Origin: Polaromonas sp.
GTDB lineage: Bacteria > Pseudomonadota > Gammaproteobacteria > Burkholderiales > Burkholderiaceae_C
Reading direction: 5' to 3'
DNA: 54,291 nucleotides
Assembly (NCBI RefSeq): GCF_029945895.1
Contig: NZ_JAQSDL010000032.1
Span: forward strand, 1 to 54,291
Shown piece after piece: positions 17,550 through 26,735 of this stretch. The notes below the pieces were generated by a model. It was not told the DNA's origin. It searched no databases and worked only from the letters and a program-made list of their open reading frames with translations. Each line of letters opens with the position of its first letter. Positions within the stretch are counted from its first letter, which is position 1. A program made the position numbers and the translations under genes.

Positions 17550-19766
17550 ATGAGCGAAAGCATTCACCGCCGAATTTGCCCGCTGTGCGAAGCCTGCTGC
17601 GGCCTGGAACTGAAGGTCCGGGACGGCAAGGTCATCAGCATCCGCGGCCACGACAGCGATGTTTTCAGCGCCGGCTATATCTGCCCCAAGGGCGTGGCGC
17701 TGAAAGACCTGCACGAAGACCCGGACCGGCTGCGCACGCCGCTGATCAAGCGCAACGGGGAATTCGTTCCCGCCACCTGGGACGAAGCTTTTGCCGAAAT
17801 CGAGCGCCGGCTACCACCCATCCTGGCGCAGCATGGCCGCCAGGCTGCCGCCATCAGCGTGGGCAACCCGTCAGCGCACAAGATCGGGCTGCTGCTTTAT
17901 TTCTCGCGCCTGGCCAAGGCGCTGGGTTCGCGGAATGTGTTTTCAGCATCCACGCTCGACCAGATGCCCAAGCAGCTGTCCAGCGGGCTGATGTTCGGCC
18001 ACTGGCTCAGCATTGCCGTGCCCGACATCACGCGCTGCGACTTTCTGCTGGTGCTGGGCGCCAACCCGCTGGCCAGCAATGGCAGCCTGTGGACGGTGCC
18101 CGACTTCAAGGGCAAGGCCAAGGCCATGCAGGCGCGCGGCGGCCAGCTGGTGGTGATCGACCCGCGCCGCACGGAAACCGCCGCCATGGCCGATGCCCAC
18201 CACTTCATCCGCCCCGGTGCCGATGTGTTTTTGCTGCTGGGTCTGGTGCACACGCTGTTTGACGAAAAGCTCGTGCGACTGGGACACATCGCGCCGCTGG
18301 TCAACGGTGTAGGCGCTGTGGAAGCCGCCGTGAAAGACTTCAGTGCCGAGGTGGTGGCGCCACGCTGCGGCATCCCGGCAGCAACCATACGCGGCCTGGC
18401 GCGGCAACTGGCCGGCACACCGCGTGCCGCGGTGTATGGCCGCATCGGCACCTGCACGCAGGAATACGGCACGCTGGCAAGCTGGCTGATCGACGTGCTC
18501 AATGTGCTGACCGGCCACCTCGACGAGCCCGGCGGCGCGATGTTCCCGAAAGCCGCGGCCTTTGCGCACAACACCGCGGGCCAGCCAGGCAGCGGCCGCG
18601 GCATCACGACCGGGCGGCACAGCAGCCGGGTCAGCGGTGCGCCCGAGGTTTTTGGTGAACTGCCCATGACCTGCCTGGCCGAAGAAATCGAGACGCCCGG
18701 CTCTGACCAGGTGCGCGCGCTGATCACCGTGGCCAGCAACCCGGTGCTGTCTTCGCCCAACGGCGCACGGCTCGCGCAGGCGCTCGACAGCCTGGACTTC
18801 ATGGTCAGCCTGGACATCTACGTCAACGAAACCTCGCGCCATGCCGACGTGATCCTGCCCGGGCCGTCACCGCTGGAAGACATGCATTACGACGTGGCTT
18901 TTCCGCAGTTCTCCTGGCGCAACCATGCGCGCTACAGTGCGCCGGTATTCGCCGCGCCCGAAGGCCAGCCGGCCGAGTGGGAAACCCTGCTCAGGCTGGC
19001 GGCCATCGTGCAGGGCGAAGGCGCGGGTGCCGATGCCGCGCAACTCGACGATCGCCACTTTGCCGAAGATGCCAAAAAATTGTTCGGCGAACAGGCCGCG
19101 GTGGTGATCGAAGCCACGCAAGGCCTGCGCGGGCCGGAGCGCCTGCTCGAACTTGCGCTGCGCACCGGCCCGTACGGCGACCAGTTTGGACGTGACCCCG
19201 CAGGCCTGACCCTGGCCAAGGTGCGGGCCGCACCCAACGGCATCGACCTGGGTGAACTGCAGGCGCGCATGCCCGAGCTGCTACGCACGCCCTCCGGCAA
19301 GATTGAACTCGCGCCGCCCGCCCTGCTGCAGGACCTGCAGCGCGCCGCGCGCGCCATCACGCAGCCGGTACCGGCGATGGTCATCGTCGGCCGGCGCGAT
19401 GTGCGCTCCAACAACAGCTGGATGCACAACCTGCCCGTCCTCGCCAAGGGGCCGATGCGCTGCACGGCGCTGGTTCACCCGGACGACGCGAAGCGCCTGG
19501 GGCTGATGGACGGCGCGCTGGCGCGCATCAGTAACCAGGGACGCAGCATTGAAGCGCAGGTGCACGTGAGCGAGGAGATGATGCCCGGCGTCGTGAGCCT
19601 GCCGCACGGCTGGGGCCACGGCCTCCCAGGCACGCGCATGGCGCTGGCCGCCGAGCGGCCCGGCGTCAACCTCAACGCACTGCTCGACGAAGACTGGCGC
19701 GACCCGCTGTCGGGCAACGCGGTGCTCAGCGGCGTGCCGGTGGAACTTCATGCTGTCAGCGCCTGA
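17550..19766 (+). CDS. Molybdopterin-dependent oxidoreductase with [4Fe-4S] site
   Basis: 738 residues of the DMSO-reductase superfamily, carrying a bis-MGD cofactor. The N-terminal cluster motif C10-x2-C13-x3-C17-x27-C45 (RICPLCEACCG ... ICPKG) is intact. Next come molybdopterin-binding segments (TLDQMPKQLSSGLMFGHWL, LVLGANPLASNGS, VIDPRRTETA) and the C-terminal MGD-binding domain (SNNSWMHNLP, MPGVVSLPHGWGHGLPG). There is no Tat signal, so it is probably cytoplasmic. No conserved Cys or Sec is evident at the likely metal-ligand position. The substrate is unknown; formate dehydrogenase-like or BisC-like labels are common but unproven. The ATG at 17550 follows CAGGAG. Confidence 0.88.
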   Translation: MSESIHRRICPLCEACCGLELKVRDGKVISIRGHDSDVFSAGYICPKGVALKDLHEDPDRLRTPLIKRNGEFVPATWDEAFAEIERRLPPILAQHGRQAAAISVGNPSAHKIGLLLYFSRLAKALGSRNVFSASTLDQMPKQLSSGLMFGHWLSIAVPDITRCDFLLVLGANPLASNGSLWTVPDFKGKAKAMQARGGQLVVIDPRRTETAAMADAHHFIRPGADVFLLLGLVHTLFDEKLVRLGHIAPLVNGVGAVEAAVKDFSAEVVAPRCGIPAATIRGLARQLAGTPRAAVYGRIGTCTQEYGTLASWLIDVLNVLTGHLDEPGGAMFPKAAAFAHNTAGQPGSGRGITTGRHSSRVSGAPEVFGELPMTCLAEEIETPGSDQVRALITVASNPVLSSPNGARLAQALDSLDFMVSLDIYVNETSRHADVILPGPSPLEDMHYDVAFPQFSWRNHARYSAPVFAAPEGQPAEWETLLRLAAIVQGEGAGADAAQLDDRHFAEDAKKLFGEQAAVVIEATQGLRGPERLLELALRTGPYGDQFGRDPAGLTLAKVRAAPNGIDLGELQARMPELLRTPSGKIELAPPALLQDLQRAARAITQPVPAMVIVGRRDVRSNNSWMHNLPVLAKGPMRCTALVHPDDAKRLGLMDGALARISNQGRSIEAQVHVSEEMMPGVVSLPHGWGHGLPGTRMALAAERPGVNLNALLDEDWRDPLSGNAVLSGVPVELHAVSA

Positions 19767-19800
19767 GACCCGCGTTTTCGCGAGCTTGCGAATGAAATCG

Positions 19801-19850
19801 CGCGTTGGCCCTTGCTGCACGGGCGCAAGCAGCTATCTAATGAATAGCAA
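19801..19850 (-). repeat. Dispersed two-hairpin repeat, copy 4
   Basis: On the minus strand: GCTAT-tcattag-ATAGC, TGCTTGCGCCC, GCAAGGGCC. Both hairpins (GCTAT/ATAGC and GCCC/GGGC) are intact. It lies about 20 bp after the stop of the downstream SDR, in the same orientation as that gene, in a convergent gap. Confidence 0.75.
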
Positions 19851-19872
19851 AATAGCAGATTGAAGTGGCTCT

Positions 19873-20670
19873 TCAATCGACCGACATGCCGCAACTGAGG
19901 TTGACCACGGTGCCTGTCATGGCGCCGGCCTGTTCCGACGCGAGGAACACGGCGGTGTTGGCAATCTCCACCAGGCGCGGTAGTCGCTTGAGCAGCGTGC
20001 CTTCGGCAGCGCCGGCCAGCATCTCGTCAATGTCCATGCCCGCGGGCAAGGCGACCTGGCGAAACACATCGCGGCTGTGAGAGCCCCGCGTCACGGCCTC
20101 CGGGATCGCATGCGAGCGCAGGCACAACACGCGCACACCGTCGGCGCCCAGTTCACCAGCCAGATGCCGCGTCATGGCCTCAACACCCGCACACGCCACG
20201 CAGTGGCCCAGGAAACCCGGGCCCACCATTTTTGCCGCCGGCGTGGTCAGCATCAGGATCACACCCGCCCCTTCCCGGACCATGTGCCGGGCCACCGCTT
20301 TGGCGGTGATGAAGTTGGTGCGGGTGTAGGCTTCCACCGGATAGCTGTAGTCAGCCAGCGCCAGGCTGGCCAGCGGCACCCCCTGCACGTGGAAAAAACC
20401 GACTGCGTTCAACGCAATGTCAATGCTGCCGGCTTCGGCCGCCACTTTATCCGCATGCCGGTTCACCGCGTCCTCATCCAGCGCATCCACCAGTGCGGTC
20501 TCCGCCTTGCCGCCGGCGGCCACAATGTCGCTCGCCACCGCGTCGAGTTTTTCAGGCGAACGGCCCGCAAGAAACACACGCGCACCGGCCTTGGCAAACG
20601 CACGCGCTGCGGCGCCGCCTATGACGCCGCCCCCGCCGTAGACCACGGCCACCTTGCTTCTCAGGATCAT
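19873..20670 (-). CDS. SDR-fold protein lacking the catalytic Tyr-Lys pair
   Basis: 265 residues with an SDR fold: an N-terminal glycine motif (GGGGVIGGAAA, 12-22), a NAVG in place of NNAG (88-91), and GPGFLGHCVACAGVEAMTRHLAGEL where classical members have Y-x3-K. By ungapped alignment the Tyr is H156, the Lys is C160, and the Ser is T142/T143. The protein is full-length and otherwise well conserved, so it has probably lost classical dehydrogenase chemistry and may bind a ligand or do another reaction. It lies 18 bp after the DUF1428 gene and is likely in one operon with it. Confidence 0.85.
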   Translation of the reverse strand: MILRSKVAVVYGGGGVIGGAAARAFAKAGARVFLAGRSPEKLDAVASDIVAAGGKAETALVDALDEDAVNRHADKVAAEAGSIDIALNAVGFFHVQGVPLASLALADYSYPVEAYTRTNFITAKAVARHMVREGAGVILMLTTPAAKMVGPGFLGHCVACAGVEAMTRHLAGELGADGVRVLCLRSHAIPEAVTRGSHSRDVFRQVALPAGMDIDEMLAGAAEGTLLKRLPRLVEIANTAVFLASEQAGAMTGTVVNLSCGMSVD

Positions 20671-20688
20671 TTTTTTTGTTCCGGTGGT

Positions 20689-21051
20689 TTACAGCTCGAC
20701 CAGTGTCTTGAAGCCGCCCCAGAACATGCGTTTGCCGTCGAAGGGCATGGCTTTCGGGTCCATCATGTCGGCCAGACGCGGGGCACTCATGACCTTGGCG
20801 TTGACCGCGTCGCGGTGCTTGCGCGAGGTGTAGACGATCCACGAAAAAACCACCGTCTCTCTGGCCTTGAGCTTGACGCTTTGCGGAAACGACGTGGTCT
20901 TGCCCGGTTTCACATCGTCGGCCACACATTCGACGTACTCCAGCGCGCCGTGCTCGCGCCAGATCTTGCCGGCCTTGCGCGCCATGCGGCGGTAGGCATC
21001 CAGGTTTTCCGTGGGTACCGGAACCACAAATCCATCAACATAACGGCTCAT
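20689..21051 (-). CDS. DUF1428 (YbaA-like) family protein
   Basis: 120 residues beginning MSRYVDGFVVPVPTENLDAY, with the family features YRRMARKAGKIWREHGALEY, ECVADDV and a C-terminal MPFDGKRMFWGGF. It has a dimeric ferredoxin-like fold; function unknown. Length is normal. It is directly upstream of the atypical SDR (18 bp) and downstream of the MFS transporter on the same strand (84 bp). Confidence 0.92.
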   Translation of the reverse strand: MSRYVDGFVVPVPTENLDAYRRMARKAGKIWREHGALEYVECVADDVKPGKTTSFPQSVKLKARETVVFSWIVYTSRKHRDAVNAKVMSAPRLADMMDPKAMPFDGKRMFWGGFKTLVEL

Positions 21052-21134
21052 CTGAAATCTCCTCGGGTTTGCTGAAAAGAACAGGGAACGGTTGCAGGCC
21101 GCAGCCTTGCCCGTTGTCGGCGGGGAGCTGCGGC

Positions 21135-22580
21135 TTACTCCGCGCCCTGCCCCGCGGCTGGCAATGCGGCAGCCGCAACGCCGGTACGCATCAGCACCGC
21201 GCCCAGCAGCGCCGCGACGGCCGCAAACACGGCCCCCAGAAGAAAGGCCAGCTGGTAACCGCCATTGAGGGCTGCCAGCGCCTCAGTGCCACCCGATGCC
21301 AATTGCCCGGTACGTGCGGCGGCTGCGCTGGCCAGCACCGCCAGCCCCAGCGCCCCGCCCATCATGAAGGCGGTGTTGACCACGCCCGACGCAATGCCCG
21401 ACTCGCTAGGCGCCACATCGCTCATGGCGGCCAGCAGCACAGGGTTGAAGGCCATGCCTGCACCAAGACCCAGCAACAGCATGCCCGGCAGCACATCGGC
21501 CACGAACTGGCCAGCCACCGGCGCGCGCGCAAACAGCGCCAGCCCCAGCGCCGCCAGCAGCAGGCCCGCCGCCAGCGGCAAGCGGATACCAAAACGCATG
21601 ACGATGCGGGCAGACAGGCCCAGTGAAAACGCGGCCATGATCAGGTTGGCCGGGAGAAAGCCCAGCCCGACCTGCAGTGCGCTGTAGCCCAGCACCAACT
21701 GCATGTAGAGCGCGGAAATGAAGAACCAGGCAAACATGGCAGCCGCCCACAACACACCGACGATGTTGGCGACGGTCACATTGCGCAGGCGAAACAGGCC
21801 CAGGGGCACCAGCGGCGTGAGCACGCGCGACTCGATGCGCAGGAACACGCCCATCAGCACGGCTGCTGCGGCCAGCATCCCCAGCGTCTGCAGGGAAGTC
21901 CAGCCGGTCTCGTTGCCGTTGACGATGGCGTAGACCGCCAGCATCAGCGACGAAGTCACCGCGAATGCGCCCGCCACGTCAAGACGCGCGCCTGCCGCCT
22001 GCCCGCGCCCGCCAGGCAGCAGAACCAGGCACAGGGCGAAGACAGCCGCGCCTATGGGCAGGTTGACGAGAAAGATCCAGTGCCAGTTGAGGGCATCGGT
22101 CAGCACGCCACCCAGCAGCACGCCTATGCTGCCGCCGCCGGCGCAGACAAAGCCGTAGACGCCCATGGCCTTGGCCCGCTCGGCCGGCTCGGTGAACAGA
22201 TTCATGATGAGGGAGAGCGCGATGGCGGACACCACGGCGCCGCCCAGGCCCTGCACGGCGCGCGCCCCAATCAGCAGCCATCGGGAATCGGCCAGGCCGC
22301 AGGCCAGTGACGCCAGCGTGAACAGCACCAGGCCGGCCAGGAACAGCCGGCGCTGGCCGTACAGGTCACCAAGCCTGCCGCCCAGCAGCAGAAAGCCGCC
22401 AAACGTGAGCATGTAGGCATTGACCACCCAGACCAGCGAGGTCTCCGAAAAAGCCAGGTCGGTGCGTATCGACGGCAGGGCCACGTTCACGATGGTGGTG
22501 TCGAGCACGATCATCAGCACACCGAGGCAAAGCACAGTGAGCGCCCACCAGCGTTTGCGGCTGTCCATCGCGCCACTCAT
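21135..22580 (-). CDS. MFS transporter, DHA2 (14-TMS, EmrB/QacA-like) family
   Basis: 481 residues, drug:H+ antiporter-2 type. The N-terminus has VLDTTIVNVALPSI (motif D1 of DHA2), the loop 2-3 motif GGRLGDLYGQRR, and motif C-like G.GG..G.LLGG in VCAGGGSIGVLLGGVL. About 14 hydrophobic helices are visible. These proteins export drugs, dyes or antibiotics. Possible starts are the ATGs at 22580 and 22568; neither has a strong ribosome site. An operator-like palindrome (22712-22730) lies 130 bp upstream, but the expected TetR gene is not next to it. Confidence 0.92.
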   Translation of the reverse strand: MSGAMDSRKRWWALTVLCLGVLMIVLDTTIVNVALPSIRTDLAFSETSLVWVVNAYMLTFGGFLLLGGRLGDLYGQRRLFLAGLVLFTLASLACGLADSRWLLIGARAVQGLGGAVVSAIALSLIMNLFTEPAERAKAMGVYGFVCAGGGSIGVLLGGVLTDALNWHWIFLVNLPIGAAVFALCLVLLPGGRGQAAGARLDVAGAFAVTSSLMLAVYAIVNGNETGWTSLQTLGMLAAAAVLMGVFLRIESRVLTPLVPLGLFRLRNVTVANIVGVLWAAAMFAWFFISALYMQLVLGYSALQVGLGFLPANLIMAAFSLGLSARIVMRFGIRLPLAAGLLLAALGLALFARAPVAGQFVADVLPGMLLLGLGAGMAFNPVLLAAMSDVAPSESGIASGVVNTAFMMGGALGLAVLASAAAARTGQLASGGTEALAALNGGYQLAFLLGAVFAAVAALLGAVLMRTGVAAAALPAAGQGAE

Positions 22581-22711
22581 GCGCACCGCCCGGGACAGCC
22601 GGACACCGGCGCTGCGGGTTGGACGGAAAAACGAGACATCGGCAAGTCCATGGTTCTGCTTTCAAGGAAAATGTGCAACAAGGGGGGGGGGCACCCCCAC
22701 CCTTTCATTAA

Positions 22712-22730
22712 TTGTGTACGGCGTACACAA
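22712..22730. promoter_or_regulatory. TetR-type palindrome TTGTGTACGGCGTACACAA
   Basis: A perfect 9-1-9 inverted repeat. The GTACGGCGTAC core is characteristic of operators of TetR-family repressors of efflux genes. It is 130 bp upstream of the MFS gene start. No TetR gene is in the window. Confidence 0.65.
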
Positions 22731-22806
22731 AAGCATACCAAAGATCATGAACAGCGTCCACATCACGGACTCCCGCTGTAGCTGGCGCCCTCATCGGGAC
22801 CAGTTT

Positions 22807-22863
22807 GCTCTGTTTTTGATAGCTGTATCCGCTCGTCCGTAAAGGGCTGCAGGCACTTTTTAC
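22807..22863 (+). repeat. Dispersed two-hairpin repeat, copy 5
   Basis: GCTCTGTTTTTGATAGCTG, CTCGTCCGT, AAAGGGCTGCAGGCACTTTT. The central GCGCCC is diverged to CGCTCG, which weakens the second hairpin. The tail is nearly identical to copy 8 upstream of leuB (GGGCTGNAGGCACTTTTT). Confidence 0.6.
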
Positions 22864-23016
22864 TGCCATACGCCAGCAGGGACCGGCGCCGGTGCCACGC
22901 CGGGCTGTCGGCATGCACTGACAGTCAGCGGGGACCGCGACTGATGAAAAAGCGTGCCGCCGACGCCTAAGGTGGATCCTGAATCCATTCACCACGCAAG
23001 CACTCACGGAGCCCGC

Positions 23017-23517
23017 ATGAACACCCCTACTGCCGACAAGCAAACCCTCTGGGACCTGATCAAGGACATCAAATTCGGCATGCTGACGCACCGCCATACC
23101 GACGGCATGCTGCACAGCCACCCGCTGACCACCCAGAATCAGTCTGCCGACGAAGACGCGCGCCTTTATTTCTTTGTTTCACGCAACAGCGAAATCGCCC
23201 GCCGCCTGGGGCAGGACGGCAATGTCAACGTGTCATACGCCGACCCCGGCCAGGACAGCTATGTGTCTCTGTCCGGCCAGGGCGCGATTGTCGAAGACAG
23301 CGCGAAAAAGGCGGCCCTGTGGTCGCCGATGGCCAAGGCCTGGTTTCAGGGCCCCACGGATCCGGATCTCGGGCTGCTGGAAATCAGCATCCGCCACGCC
23401 GAATACTGGGACGTGAAGGAAAGCAAGATGGTGCAACTGGCCAAGATGGCCAAAGCCGCGCTGACCGGCGAGCCGCCGAAAAACCTGGGCGAGCACAAAG
23501 AGCTGAAACTGTCCTGA
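23017..23517 (+). CDS. Pyridoxamine 5'-phosphate oxidase-related (general stress 26-like) protein
   Basis: 166 residues with a split-barrel flavin fold: LIKDIKFGMLTHRH, HSHPLTTQNQSADEDARLYFFV, GNVNVSYADPGQDSYVSLSGQ, and WSPMAKAWFQGPTDPDLGLLEI. These are features of the GS26-like branch of the PNPOx family, which bind FMN or FAD and are often stress-induced; true PNPOx activity is unlikely. The ATG at 23017 follows CGGAG. An unknown gene starts 17 bp after its stop, so the two are probably co-transcribed. Confidence 0.9.
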   Translation: MNTPTADKQTLWDLIKDIKFGMLTHRHTDGMLHSHPLTTQNQSADEDARLYFFVSRNSEIARRLGQDGNVNVSYADPGQDSYVSLSGQGAIVEDSAKKAALWSPMAKAWFQGPTDPDLGLLEISIRHAEYWDVKESKMVQLAKMAKAALTGEPPKNLGEHKELKLS

Positions 23518-23534
23518 AGCACGGGCTGCACGAC

Positions 23535-23918
23535 ATGCCACTCCTTTGCTTCAACAAGGCGACTGACCCGGCCGCCCCCGACGACCTGCGCATCAACCCG
23601 GCGGCCGTGCTCTACGTGGAAGCGTCGCGGGCGGACCTGCTCGGCCAGACCACCATCCACCTGCTGGGGCAGGGCACAAGCGTCAACGCGGTCACGCAGT
23701 CCACCGCCACCGTGGTCAGTGCCATTGGCGGTCTGGTCGCCGCCAGGCGCCACTACCTCTCGCCGCCGCCCGACGATGGGGCGAGCACCGTGTATATCTC
23801 ACCCATCAATGTCAGCCATGCGCGGCCCAACCTGCCGGCCTCGCCGGACTTCTGGTACGTGTGCTTCGCGGATGGTTCGGAACTGCGCATCATTGATCCG
23901 CTGCCAGCGGGGCTGTAA
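23535..23918 (+). CDS. Conserved-looking unknown protein
   Basis: 127 residues starting MPLLCFNKATDPAAPDDLRI. I recognise no family. The middle (INPAAVLYVEAS, GQGTSVNAVTQSTATVVSAIG) looks like small beta-sheet modules that carry short 'position and threshold' sequences, and the end has FWYVCFADGSELRIIDP. No signal peptide or membrane segment. The start at 23535 is 17 bp after the PNPOx-like gene. Codon use is like its neighbours. It could be a small regulatory or accessory protein for that gene. Confidence 0.65.
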   Translation: MPLLCFNKATDPAAPDDLRINPAAVLYVEASRADLLGQTTIHLLGQGTSVNAVTQSTATVVSAIGGLVAARRHYLSPPPDDGASTVYISPINVSHARPNLPASPDFWYVCFADGSELRIIDPLPAGL

Positions 23919-23995
23919 GCGAGCAAGCCCGCCTGGCCATGGCAACAATGTCAGCGTCTCGCGCCGGCATCCGCAATTTCTTCACTGAATGAAAA

Positions 23996-24023
23996 GAGCC
24001 CCGGGACCGAAGTCACGGGGCTC
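23996..24023 (-). terminator. Rho-independent terminator of acnB
   Basis: A stem GAGCCCCG / CGGGGCTC with a 12-base loop, followed on the minus strand by TTTTC. It starts 36 bp after the acnB stop codon. Confidence 0.8.
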
Positions 24024-24058
24024 GCTGCACAGGCAGTCAGTCAGCGTAGCGGCAGGAA

Positions 24059-26674
24059 TCAGGCAGGTACGCTGTCCTTCACCGTATCCGCCATGTCGGT
24101 GTAGTCCTTGACCTGGTCAAAGTTCAGGTACTGGTAGACCTCGGCACTGGCAGCGGTCAGCACCCCCATATCGGCCATGTACTCGGCCTTGGTCGGAATG
24201 CGGCCCAGCTTGGAACAGATCGCGGCAAGTTCGGCAGAACCCAGGTAAACGTTGGAGTTTTTGCCGAGGCGGTTCGGGAAGTTACGGGTCGAGGTCGAGA
24301 AAACGGTCGCACCCTCTTTCACCTGCGCCTGGTTGCCCATGCACAGGCTGCAGCCGGGCATTTCCATGCGCGCGCCGGCCGAACCCAGCACGCCGTAGTG
24401 ACCTTCTTCGCTCAGTTGCTTGGCGTCCATCTTGGTCGGCGGCGCCATCCAGAGTTTGACCGGGATGTCGCGCTTGTTCTCGAGCAGCTTGGAAGCCGCG
24501 CGGAAATGGCCGATGTTGGTCATGCAGCTGCCGATGAACACTTCATCGATCTTGCTGCCGGCCACTTCGCTCAGGGTCTTGACGTCGTCCGGATCGTTCG
24601 GGCAGGCCACGATGGGTTCGTGAATGTCGGCCAGGTCGATCTCGATCACCGCGGTGTATTCGGCGTCGGCATCGGCCTTGAGCAGCTGCGGGTCGGCCAG
24701 CCAGGCTTCCATGGCGGCGATGCGGCGCTTGATGGTGCGCACGTCCGAGTAACCCGAGGCAATCATCCACTTGAGCATGGTGATGTTGCTGGTGATGTAC
24801 TCGATGATGGGTTCCTTGTTCAGGTGCACGGTGCAGCCGCCGGCAGAACGCTCGGCCGATGCATCGGACAGCTCGAACGCCTGTTCGACCTTCAGATCGG
24901 GCAAGCCCTCGATTTCAAGGATGCGGCCGGAAAAGATGTTCTTCTTGCCCTGCTTGGCAACCGTCAGCAGGCCGGCCTTGATGGCATACAGCGGAATCGC
25001 GTTGACCAGGTCGCGCAGGGTGATGCCCGGCTGCATCTGGCCCTTGAAACGAACCAGCACCGACTCGGGCATGTCCAGCGGCATCACGCCGGTGGCAGCG
25101 CCGAAAGCGACCAGGCCGGAGCCTGCCGGGAAGCTGATACCGATAGGGAAACGTGTGTGGCTGTCACCGCCGGTGCCGACCGTGTCGGGCAGCAGCATGC
25201 GGTTGAGCCAGCTGTGGATGATGCCGTCACCCGGGCGGAGCGGGATGCCGCCGCGGTCGCTCATGAACTCGGGCAACTCGTGGTGCATCTTCACATCGAC
25301 CGGCTTGGGATAGGCCGCCGTGTGGCAGAAGGACTGCATCACCAGGTCAGCCGAAAAGCCCAGGCAGGCCAGGTCTTTCAGTTCGTCGCGGGTCATCGGG
25401 CCGGTGGTGTCCTGCGAACCCACGGACGTCATCTTCGGCTCGCAATAGGTTCCTGGGCGCACGCCCTGGCCTTCGGGCAGGCCAACCGCACGACCCACCA
25501 TTTTCTGCGCCAGCGTGAAACCACGCTCGCTGGCAACCGGTGGCTGCGGCAGGCGGAACAGGGTGGAGACCGGCAGGCCCAGCGCCCAGCGTGCCTTGGC
25601 CGTCAGGCCGCGCCCGACGATCAGCGGAATGCGGCCCCCGGCGCGCACCTCGTCAAACAACACCTCGCTCTTGAGCTTGAACTCGGCGACGACCTTGCCG
25701 TCTTTCAGCGCCTTGCCTTCGTAGGGTCGCAGCTCGATCACATCACCCATGGCCATCTGGCTCACATCGAGCTCGATCGGCAGCGCGCCTGAGTCTTCCA
25801 TGGTGTTGTAGAAAATCGGCGCGATTTTTGCGCCCAGGCAGACACCACCGAAACGCTTGTTCGGCACAAAAGGGATGTCCTGACCGGTGAACCACAGCAC
25901 CGAATTGGTGGCCGACTTGCGTGACGAGCCTGTGCCCACCACGTCGCCGACATAAGCCACGAGGTTGCCCTTGGCTTTCAGCTCCTCGATGAATTTGACC
26001 GGGCCGCGTTTGCCGTCTTCTTCCGGTGTGACGCCGGGACGGGCATTTTTGTGCATCGCCAGCGCGTGCAGCGGAATGTCGGGGCGGCTCCAGGCGTCGG
26101 GTGCCGGCGACAGGTCGTCGGTGTTGATCTCGCCGGCCACCTTGAACACGGTCAGCTTGATGGACGCCGGCACTTCCGGGCGGCTGGTGAACCACTCGGC
26201 ATCGGCCCAGCTTTGCAGCACGGCCTTCGCGTATTTGTTGCCCTTGTCGGCTTTTTCCTTGACGTCGTGGAACTGGTCGAACATCAGCAAGGTGTTTTTC
26301 AGGCCGCTGGCGGCCTGGGTGGCGACGCTGTCTTCGGCGTCGTCGAGCAAATCGATCATCGGGCTGATGTTGTAGCCGCCCAGCATGGTGCCCAGCAGCT
26401 GCGTGGCTTTTTCACGCGAGATCAGCGAACACTTCTCGGTGCCGTGGGCCACCGCGGCCAGGTAGCTGGCCTTGACCTTGGCCGCGTCATCAACGCCGGC
26501 AGGCACGCGGTGGGTGATGAGCTCGACCAGGAAGGCCTCTTCGCCCGTGGGCGGGTTCTTGAGCAGCTCGATGACTTCGCCCGTCTGTTTGGCCGACAGC
26601 GGCAGCGGCGGGATGCCGAGCGCGGCGCGCTCGGCCACGTGGTTGCGATAACTTGTTATGAACTCGGACACCAT
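24059..26674 (-). CDS. acnB: Aconitate hydratase B
   Basis: 871 residues. The main TCA-cycle aconitase, isomerising citrate to isocitrate through a [4Fe-4S] cluster; many members can also hydrate 2-methylaconitate. It has the AcnB order: an N-terminal HEAT-like domain (about 1-160), the swivel domain ([22 protein letters not shown]), then the catalytic domains with [26 protein letters not shown] and [13 protein letters not shown] carrying the cluster cysteines. The ATG at 26674 follows AGGAGAG. Length is normal. It heads away from the mdh cluster and ends in a terminator at 23996-24023. Confidence 0.97.
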   Translation of the reverse strand: MVSEFITSYRNHVAERAALGIPPLPLSAKQTGEVIELLKNPPTGEEAFLVELITHRVPAGVDDAAKVKASYLAAVAHGTEKCSLISREKATQLLGTMLGGYNISPMIDLLDDAEDSVATQAASGLKNTLLMFDQFHDVKEKADKGNKYAKAVLQSWADAEWFTSRPEVPASIKLTVFKVAGEINTDDLSPAPDAWSRPDIPLHALAMHKNARPGVTPEEDGKRGPVKFIEELKAKGNLVAYVGDVVGTGSSRKSATNSVLWFTGQDIPFVPNKRFGGVCLGAKIAPIFYNTMEDSGALPIELDVSQMAMGDVIELRPYEGKALKDGKVVAEFKLKSEVLFDEVRAGGRIPLIVGRGLTAKARWALGLPVSTLFRLPQPPVASERGFTLAQKMVGRAVGLPEGQGVRPGTYCEPKMTSVGSQDTTGPMTRDELKDLACLGFSADLVMQSFCHTAAYPKPVDVKMHHELPEFMSDRGGIPLRPGDGIIHSWLNRMLLPDTVGTGGDSHTRFPIGISFPAGSGLVAFGAATGVMPLDMPESVLVRFKGQMQPGITLRDLVNAIPLYAIKAGLLTVAKQGKKNIFSGRILEIEGLPDLKVEQAFELSDASAERSAGGCTVHLNKEPIIEYITSNITMLKWMIASGYSDVRTIKRRIAAMEAWLADPQLLKADADAEYTAVIEIDLADIHEPIVACPNDPDDVKTLSEVAGSKIDEVFIGSCMTNIGHFRAASKLLENKRDIPVKLWMAPPTKMDAKQLSEEGHYGVLGSAGARMEMPGCSLCMGNQAQVKEGATVFSTSTRNFPNRLGKNSNVYLGSAELAAICSKLGRIPTKAEYMADMGVLTAASAEVYQYLNFDQVKDYTDMADTVKDSVPA

Positions 26675-26735
26675 GGTTTTTCTCTCCTGTACTCAAAAAA
26701 AATTCAAAGCAGCGCGCGCCGTTGTCGGTCAGCTG

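Larger units (their letters stand above)
22581..23016. other. Long intergenic control region (about 430 bp)
   Basis: No credible gene on either strand. It contains a run of ten G (22682-22691), the palindrome TTGTGTACG-g-CGTACACAA, one copy of the dispersed repeat (22807-22863), and the promoter region of the PNPOx-like gene. Confidence 0.6.

Noticed and set aside
22708..23121. Minus-strand frame upstream of the PNPOx-like gene
   Set aside because: It runs antisense into that gene and shows no TetR or other domain despite the operator nearby.
26700..26735. Possible extra copy of the dispersed repeat upstream of acnB
   Set aside because: It has CAGCTGCTATTCCGC but lacks the GCGCCC and GGGCT blocks in order.
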